Below, one piece after another: positions 6,249 through 10,264 of a stretch of DNA of 10,264 bases. Numbering within the stretch: position 1 is the first letter of the stretch; each line of letters starts with the position of its first letter. The stretch covers positions 1 through 10,264 of the forward strand of contig JAEZQV010000319.1 of NCBI GenBank assembly GCA_023441125.1, written 5' to 3'. The stretch comes from Bacillota bacterium (GTDB lineage: Bacteria > Bacillota_C > Negativicutes > Sporomusales > Sporomusaceae). A program made the position numbers and the translations under genes. The notes beneath the pieces were generated by a model. That model saw nothing but the letters and a program-made list of their open reading frames with translations. It was not told the origin of the DNA and ran no database searches.

Positions 6249-7250
6249 ATGGGAAAGAAAAGACTGGCCGTATTGCTTCTGGTATTATTTGTAATCGGAA
6301 TTTTAGCAGCCGGCTGCGCCGGCAAAGACGCCAAACCGGCCGCCGGCGATAAACAGGCGGAGAAACCGCAAGAAATCCATGTGGCCTATCAAAACTCCAG
6401 TATTATTATTCTGCTGGCCAAAGCCAAGGGAATGTATGACGAGGAATTTGCCAAAGACGGGGTAGCGGTAAAATATGATCTCTATCTGTCCGGACCGCCC
6501 ATGATTGAAGCCTTTGCCGGCGGCCGCGCCGACTTCGCCCATACCGGTGATATGCCGCCTGTATCGGCCCGCTCGGCCGGTGTGGATATCAAGGTCATCA
6601 GCCGCGCCGGCTACACCCCGGCCGGCAACGCCCTGCTGATTCGGCCGGATGCCCCGTATAAAGCGGTAAGCGATTTAAAGGGCAAAAAGATCGCGGTGCA
6701 GGTTGGTTCGAGCGCGCATCATTTTTTGATTCTCCTGCTGAAGAAAAATGGCCTGAATCCTAATGACGTCAATATCGTCAACCTGCCGGCCAGCGATCAT
6801 CAGGCTGCGCTGGAGACCAATAATGTCGATGCGGTTGCCACCTGGGAACCGTGGACTTCCGTGCTGGAAAATGCCAAGTCCGGCAAAGTTCTGGAAGACT
6901 CCTCCAGCGGAGTTAAGCGCTATATCGGCGTATTTTTAGCCCGCAATGAGTTTGCCCAAAAGTACCCGGATTACACCGAACGGATGCTCAAAGTCAACGA
7001 AAAAGCCGCTGAATTCATTAAGAAGAACCCGGATGAAGCGCTGGAACTGATTGCCAAGGAAAGCAAACTGCCGGTATCGGCAATTACCCGTATTGTTAAG
7101 GATTCTGACTGGGATTCCAAAATTGTGCCGGAAGATGTTGCCGCATTGCAGCAGGTTAAAGACTTCCTCAAAGAAACCAAGGTGCTGAAGAAAGATTTTG
7201 ATATCAATGAACTGTTTGACGACACCTATTATAAAAAAATCAAGCAATAG
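6249..7250 (+). CDS. ssuA: SsuA-type substrate-binding lipoprotein (second system)
   Basis: This is a 333-residue binding protein with a lipoprotein signal: a basic start (MGKKR), a hydrophobic core of about residues 6-20, and A-A-G-C with C23 as the probable lipidated residue. The -3 position is A rather than the commoner L, with L at -4. A charged, alanine- and lysine-rich linker follows to about residue 42. The mature part shows the family pattern: HVAYQ strand, GGRADFAHTGD (91-101), SDLKGKKIAVQVGSSAH (141-157) and ATWEPW (197-202). The ATG at 6249 is chosen over an in-frame GTG at 6243 because GGGAG (6236-6240) is well spaced only for the ATG. It is anchored outside the membrane and hands ligand to the permease at 4646-5425. 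Sulfonates, taurine or another small organic anion are possible ligands. Confidence 0.93.
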   Translation: MGKKRLAVLLLVLFVIGILAAGCAGKDAKPAAGDKQAEKPQEIHVAYQNSSIIILLAKAKGMYDEEFAKDGVAVKYDLYLSGPPMIEAFAGGRADFAHTGDMPPVSARSAGVDIKVISRAGYTPAGNALLIRPDAPYKAVSDLKGKKIAVQVGSSAHHFLILLLKKNGLNPNDVNIVNLPASDHQAALETNNVDAVATWEPWTSVLENAKSGKVLEDSSSGVKRYIGVFLARNEFAQKYPDYTERMLKVNEKAAEFIKKNPDEALELIAKESKLPVSAITRIVKDSDWDSKIVPEDVAALQQVKDFLKETKVLKKDFDINELFDDTYYKKIKQ

Positions 7251-7304
7251 GAGTACGGCGGGCAGGCAGCAAGCCGCTGATTCCCTGGCTAAGAAGGTGA
7301 AGGT

Positions 7305-8033
7305 GTGTGTACGTTAGGAGCCATAGACGGCAAGTTTCTGTTTAAAAACCGCGACATGGAGCCGGGGGCAGGAATTACCGAGGACGTAGTGTATGGTCAT
7401 GGCCGCTTCCGTTATGTGGGGGTGGCCGGCCATGCCAGCCCGCTGGAGCGGGGCTTGAACAGCGGCATCAACCAGGCCGGCGTGGCGGCGGCCATAACCT
7501 TTGCGGATTATGTGCCGCTGCCGGCCGCCATTCGCAGCAAGACGCCGCGCGGTGTGCTGGTAGAAGATATTTTACGCAGTGCCGGTACGCTGGCGGCTGC
7601 GTTGCGGATGGCCGGCGAGTTTTTAATCACTACGCCCCTGGTAGGCGGCAATATTGTCATCATGACCCCTGACGGCGGCGCCGTGCTCGAACAACTCTAC
7701 CCGCAGTATGCCGTTCAGCTCATTAGCGAGACCGTTACCGTCAGGACCAATCATTTTCAGGTGCTGACGCTGCCGGGAGAGCTGGCCGTAAACCGGGAAA
7801 ACTCCCAGACCCGCTTTACCCGGTTTGCCCAGCTGTTACCGGTGCCCGGCGCAAGCTTTTCGGTAGAAAAGATCAGACAAGCGCTGGCCAATCATGAAGA
7901 ACCGCACCCCATCTGCCGCCACGGCGGGGACGCGGTCACGATATCGACCGCCATATACGATCTGGGCAACCGGACGATGCATTATGCCTATGGCAATCCG
8001 TGTTGCCAGACTTTTACACAGTACGCCGTATGA
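7305..8033 (+). CDS. Ntn-type linear amide hydrolase (C45/AAT-like) with catalytic Cys2
   Basis: This 242-residue protein begins Met-Cys-Thr. Removal of Met would expose Cys2 as the N-terminal nucleophile, as in choloylglycine hydrolases, penicillin acylases and the C45/acyl-CoA:6-APA acyltransferase (AAT) group. Supporting signatures are FKNRDMEP (13-20, with R16 and D17), GLNSGINQAGVAAA (50-63), VRTNHF (146-151, N149 as oxyanion-type residue), an SQTR-F-R stretch (168-173) and a C-terminal HYAYGNPC (226-233). The RTNHF element points to C45/AAT rather than to bile-salt hydrolases. Such enzymes cleave or transfer linear C-N amide bonds. No export signal is visible, so it is probably cytoplasmic. 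The GTG start is the only in-frame choice, since a TAA lies five codons upstream, and AAGGTG (7294-7299) precedes it. The 54-base gap before it has no terminator, and it is 12 bases from the ligase gene, so it belongs to the importer operon. Confidence 0.8.
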   Translation: MCTLGAIDGKFLFKNRDMEPGAGITEDVVYGHGRFRYVGVAGHASPLERGLNSGINQAGVAAAITFADYVPLPAAIRSKTPRGVLVEDILRSAGTLAAALRMAGEFLITTPLVGGNIVIMTPDGGAVLEQLYPQYAVQLISETVTVRTNHFQVLTLPGELAVNRENSQTRFTRFAQLLPVPGASFSVEKIRQALANHEEPHPICRHGGDAVTISTAIYDLGNRTMHYAYGNPCCQTFTQYAV

Positions 8034-8045
8034 GGGGAGAGCACG

Positions 8046-9590
8046 ATGGAGTTTGAATCCTTGGCGCAATTACTAACCTATCGCGCTGCCAATGACGGGG
8101 AGCGCATTTTTTTATCATCGCCGGAAGAGCAGCTTGACGTAACCTATGGTGCCTTTTATCAGGCTGCCAGTCAATTTGCGCAGTACTTGGCGCGCCGGGG
8201 CCTGCAGCCCCAAGCCCGGGTGGCTCTGCTGCTGGAAAATGGTCTCAGCTGGGTGGTGGCCTTCTGGGGCATTCTGCTGGCCGGCGGTATTGTTGTGCCG
8301 CTTAATCCCAAGTACAAACCGGCGGAAACAGCCGGCCTCTTAACTCAGGCTGCTGTCAGGCTGATTGTTGCTGACGAAGCCGGCGCCCAGGCATTGCCAG
8401 CTGGCCTGGGCGGTGCCGGGGCTGAACGTTATCCGGCAGAACCCGCTACCGCTGAGGCACTGCTGGTTATCTCGCTTTTTTCGCCGGAGTCTGCTTTAAC
8501 GACGGCAAGCGTTGCCGCTACCGCTGAGGACGAGGCCCTGCTGCTGTTTACCTCCGGCTCAACCGGGGTTCCCAAAGGCGTTGTGCTCACCCACGGCAAT
8601 TTGCTGGCCGAGGCCGGCTATATCCAGCAAGGACACCGGTTAACCGCGCAGGATATTGTTCTTTGCATCCTGCCGTTTTTTCATATCAACGGCCTGGTTA
8701 TCACCCTGATCACACCGGTATTCAGCGGCGGCCGGGCGGTCGTTCCCCGCCGGTTCAGCGCCGGCCGGTTCTGGCAATGGGTGAATCGCTATCAGGCAAC
8801 CTGGTTCAGCGGCGTGCCGACCATTTTGTCCATCCTGCTTTCCAAAGCTGACGCGGCGGCTAGGCCGCCAAGCAGTCTGCGCTTCGCCCGTTCGGCTTCC
8901 TCCTCCCTGCCGGTGGCCATTCTGACCGAGTTCGAGAAACGGTTCAAGGTGCCGGTTATCGAAGGCTATGGACTGTCGGAGGCCGGCAGCCAGGTGGCTA
9001 CCAACCCGCTGCCGCCGGCAGCCAGAAAAGCCGGCTCGGTAGGTCTGCCGGCCGGCAATAGGCTGCGGGTTGTGGATGAGCAGGGCCGGCCGGTTTCGGC
9101 CGGGGTGGCCGGGGAGGTGGTTCTGCAGGGCGCCAATGTGACCCGCGGTTATCTTAATAACCCGGAGGCCAACCGGGAAAGTTTTAAGGGCGGCTGGTTC
9201 TACACCGGCGATCTGGGCTATTTTGACCAGGACGGCTATCTTTTTCTGACCGGCCGGCGCAAAGAGTTAATCAACCGGGCCGGAGAGAAAATTTCGCCGC
9301 GCGAGGTGGATGAAGTCCTGTATCAACTGGCCGGGATCGAGGTGGCGGCGGCGGTCGGCGTACCCGACAAGCTGTTTGGTGAGGAAATTGTCGCCTTTGT
9401 GCAGCTGCGGCCGGGGGCTGAATTAAGTGCCGCCACCGTGGTGGCTCATTGCCGACAGTGCCTGGCTGATTTCAAAGTCCCGAAAAATATTATCTGTGTT
9501 GATGATTTTCCCAAAGGTCCCAACGGCAAGATCCAGCGCCGCAAGCTGATTGAACTGTATCAGCAACTTACGGCAGGCAATGAAGTTTGA
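8046..9590 (+). CDS. AMP-forming acyl-CoA ligase (class I adenylate-forming enzyme)
   Basis: This 514-residue enzyme activates a carboxylic acid via acyl-adenylate to its CoA-thioester. Motifs are all present: phosphate-binding loop TSGSTGVPKG (169-178), the His-containing FFHINGL (211-217), YGLSEAG (308-314), YTGD (386-389), hinge region GRRKELINRAGEKISPRE (403-420), and catalytic lysine K495 in GPNGKIQRRK (491-500). The stretch after A5, NPLPPAARKAGSVGLPAGN (320-338), resembles the oxalyl-/malonyl-CoA synthetase-like branch rather than long-chain FadD, suggesting a small, polar acid. That is a recollection of family patterns, not an alignment. The region around 110-160 is alanine-rich and poorly conserved. 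The ATG follows a GGGGAGA site (8034-8040) 12 bases after the hydrolase stop. Its neighbours suggest it acts on the acid released by the amide hydrolase, or on a product of the oxoacid oxidoreductase. Confidence 0.88.
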   Translation: MEFESLAQLLTYRAANDGERIFLSSPEEQLDVTYGAFYQAASQFAQYLARRGLQPQARVALLLENGLSWVVAFWGILLAGGIVVPLNPKYKPAETAGLLTQAAVRLIVADEAGAQALPAGLGGAGAERYPAEPATAEALLVISLFSPESALTTASVAATAEDEALLLFTSGSTGVPKGVVLTHGNLLAEAGYIQQGHRLTAQDIVLCILPFFHINGLVITLITPVFSGGRAVVPRRFSAGRFWQWVNRYQATWFSGVPTILSILLSKADAAARPPSSLRFARSASSSLPVAILTEFEKRFKVPVIEGYGLSEAGSQVATNPLPPAARKAGSVGLPAGNRLRVVDEQGRPVSAGVAGEVVLQGANVTRGYLNNPEANRESFKGGWFYTGDLGYFDQDGYLFLTGRRKELINRAGEKISPREVDEVLYQLAGIEVAAAVGVPDKLFGEEIVAFVQLRPGAELSAATVVAHCRQCLADFKVPKNIICVDDFPKGPNGKIQRRKLIELYQQLTAGNEV

Positions 9591-9629
9591 TAAAAAGTAA
9601 AAGTATTGGCAGGAAGGGAGCGTGCGGTT

Positions 9630-9893
9630 ATGGCTTGTAAACAAAAACAAGGAACCTATCAGGTCGAAGTCGACGGGCAGGGCTGCAAAGCCTGCGGCTA
9701 TTGCCGGGAAGTCTGCCCTACAGAGGTATTCGGCCAGGCCGATTATTTCAACGATAAAGGCTACAAGCCGGTACAGGCGATCGCACCGGCAAACTGTATC
9801 GGCTGCCGGCGGTGCTTTTTCGCCTGTCCGGATTTTGCCATTAATATCGTGAAGAGAGCGGTAAAGGAGGATTGTCATGAAAAGAATATTTGA
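9630..9893 (+). CDS. korD: KorD-type 2x[4Fe-4S] ferredoxin subunit
   Basis: This 87-residue iron-sulfur protein has two intact cluster motifs: C19/C22/C25/C29 (CKACGYCREVCP) and C56/C59/C62/C66 (CIGCRRCFFACP). The intervening segment with NDKGYKPVQ (41-49) and the trailing PDFAINI are typical of the delta subunit of 2-oxoacid:ferredoxin oxidoreductases (KorD/VorD). The ATG at 9630 is preferred to an in-frame TTG at 9606, because AGGAAGGGA (9611-9619) precedes the ATG. The 3' end overlaps the next gene by 17 bases (9877-9893), implying translational coupling with the alpha subunit. The likely role is to carry electrons from the thiamine-diphosphate subunit to soluble ferredoxin. It differs from the ferredoxin at 4167-4394 in spacer length and cluster-2 sequence, so the two are not recent duplicates. 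Confidence 0.87.
   Translation: MACKQKQGTYQVEVDGQGCKACGYCREVCPTEVFGQADYFNDKGYKPVQAIAPANCIGCRRCFFACPDFAINIVKRAVKEDCHEKNI
9863..9870 (+). promoter_or_regulatory. Ribosome binding site for the oxidoreductase alpha subunit
   Basis: AAAGGAGG lies within the ferredoxin coding region, 6 bases before the ATG at 9877. It supports an overlapping start. Confidence 0.8.
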
Positions 9894-10264
9894 CACCGGC
9901 AATGCCGCCATTACCGAAGCCGCCATTTTCGCCGGCTGTAAGGTTTTCGCCGGTTATCCAATCACCCCGGCTACCGAGATTGCTGAGAATATGTCCCGCC
10001 GGCTGCCGCAGGTCGGCGGTTATTATGTCCAGGCCGAAGACGAACTGTCGGCCATGCACATTAGTATCGGCGCCTCGCTGGGAGGGCTGAAAGCCATGAC
10101 GTCGACGTCCGGTCCCGGTTATATTCTGTTTGCTGATCCTTATGGCTGGGCCTTGGGCAGCGAAATTCCGGTTGTTGTCGTCAATGCCCAGCGGGTCGGC
10201 CCGGTGAGCGGCATTACCGGCGCGCCCGGCCAGGGCGAGTTTTACCTCAGCCGCTACCCAACCC
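9877..10264 (+). CDS. korA: 2-oxoacid:ferredoxin oxidoreductase alpha subunit (3'-partial)
   Basis: The first 129 residues are visible; the frame is still open at the right edge, where most of the gene is cut off. The product begins MKRIFDTGNAAI and carries the family motifs GYPITP (26-31), EDELSAMHISIGAS (about 51-64), TSTSGPG (75-81), and an EIPVVVVNAQRVGPVSG core. This is the pyrimidine-binding domain of KorA/VorB-type subunits. With beta and gamma subunits expected downstream, such enzymes convert a 2-oxoacid plus CoA to acyl-CoA, CO2 and reduced ferredoxin, or run in reverse. The segment after TG reads APGQGEFYLSRYP (116-128), unlike the PTxxxQGD pattern I expect for 2-oxoglutarate or 2-ketoisovalerate enzymes, so its substrate may differ. 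The start is fixed by the strong ribosome site at 9863-9870, and the gene overlaps korD by 17 bases. Confidence 0.88.
   Translation, partial: MKRIFDTGNAAITEAAIFAGCKVFAGYPITPATEIAENMSRRLPQVGGYYVQAEDELSAMHISIGASLGGLKAMTSTSGPGYILFADPYGWALGSEIPVVVVNAQRVGPVSGITGAPGQGEFYLSRYPT

Noticed and set aside
7251..7304. Possible hairpin AGCC/GGCT between the binding protein and hydrolase genes
   Set aside because: The stem is only about four to five bases with no T-run, so it does not separate the genes into two operons.
8700..9300. Many GCCGGC-type short palindromes in the ligase gene
   Set aside because: They fall in phase with Ala-Gly and similar codons and reflect GC-rich codon choice. There is no regular spacing or conserved unit of a repeat array.
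9606..9629. TTG start for the KorD-type ferredoxin
   Set aside because: The ribosome-site-like AGGAAGGGA lies downstream of the TTG and serves the ATG at 9630.
9423..9926. 167-codon open frame on the minus strand, opposite the ligase end, ferredoxin and oxidoreductase start
   Set aside because: It lies antisense to three well-supported genes with intact motifs and shows no recognisable domain; it is a shadow frame.
1..10264. Mobile elements, tRNA/rRNA genes or CRISPR arrays
   Set aside because: No transposase, integrase, terminal repeats, tRNA-like cloverleaf or regularly spaced direct repeats were seen.

Overview
The window looks like a piece of an anaerobic, low-to-mid GC Firmicutes chromosome. 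Strong purine-rich Shine-Dalgarno sites, a textbook sigma-A promoter, TTG/GTG-type starts, a lipoprotein-anchored solute-binding protein and ferredoxin-linked enzymes all fit. A Sporomusa-like member of the Negativicutes is my best guess, but this is an impression from gene style and content, not a proven placement. All recognisable genes lie on the + strand, packed in two transcription units.

Unit 1 (about 2-4394, its 5' end outside the window) encodes an SsuABC-type importer in the order binding protein (partial) - permease - ATPase. It is followed by a 616-residue flavoprotein of the fumarate reductase / adenylylsulfate reductase alpha (AprA) type and a 75-residue two-cluster ferredoxin resembling the iron-sulfur core of AprB. 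A hairpin with a T-rich tail at 4438-4487 ends the unit.

The 251-base gap (4395-4645) is the only large non-coding stretch. It holds the unit 1 terminator, a near-perfect sigma-A promoter (TTGACA, 17-base spacer, TATACT; 4507-4535), and then a second very strong intrinsic terminator (4565-4611) between that promoter and the next gene. This arrangement suggests transcription attenuation of unit 2.

Unit 2 (4646 to beyond the right edge) starts with a second SsuABC-type importer in the order permease - ATPase - binding lipoprotein. It continues with a small N-terminal-cysteine (Ntn) amide hydrolase of the C45/AAT type, an AMP-forming acyl-CoA ligase, a KorD-type 2x[4Fe-4S] ferredoxin, and the start of a 2-oxoacid:ferredoxin oxidoreductase alpha subunit cut off at 10264.

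Reading the units together: two paralogous importers of a sulfonate-like or other small organic solute feed (i) an AprAB-like flavin/iron-sulfur redox pair and (ii) a hydrolase - CoA ligase - oxoacid oxidoreductase module. The gene set suggests catabolism of an imported amide or sulfonate through free acid, CoA-thioester and reduced ferredoxin. The family assignments are well supported by motifs; the substrate and the pathway are inference.
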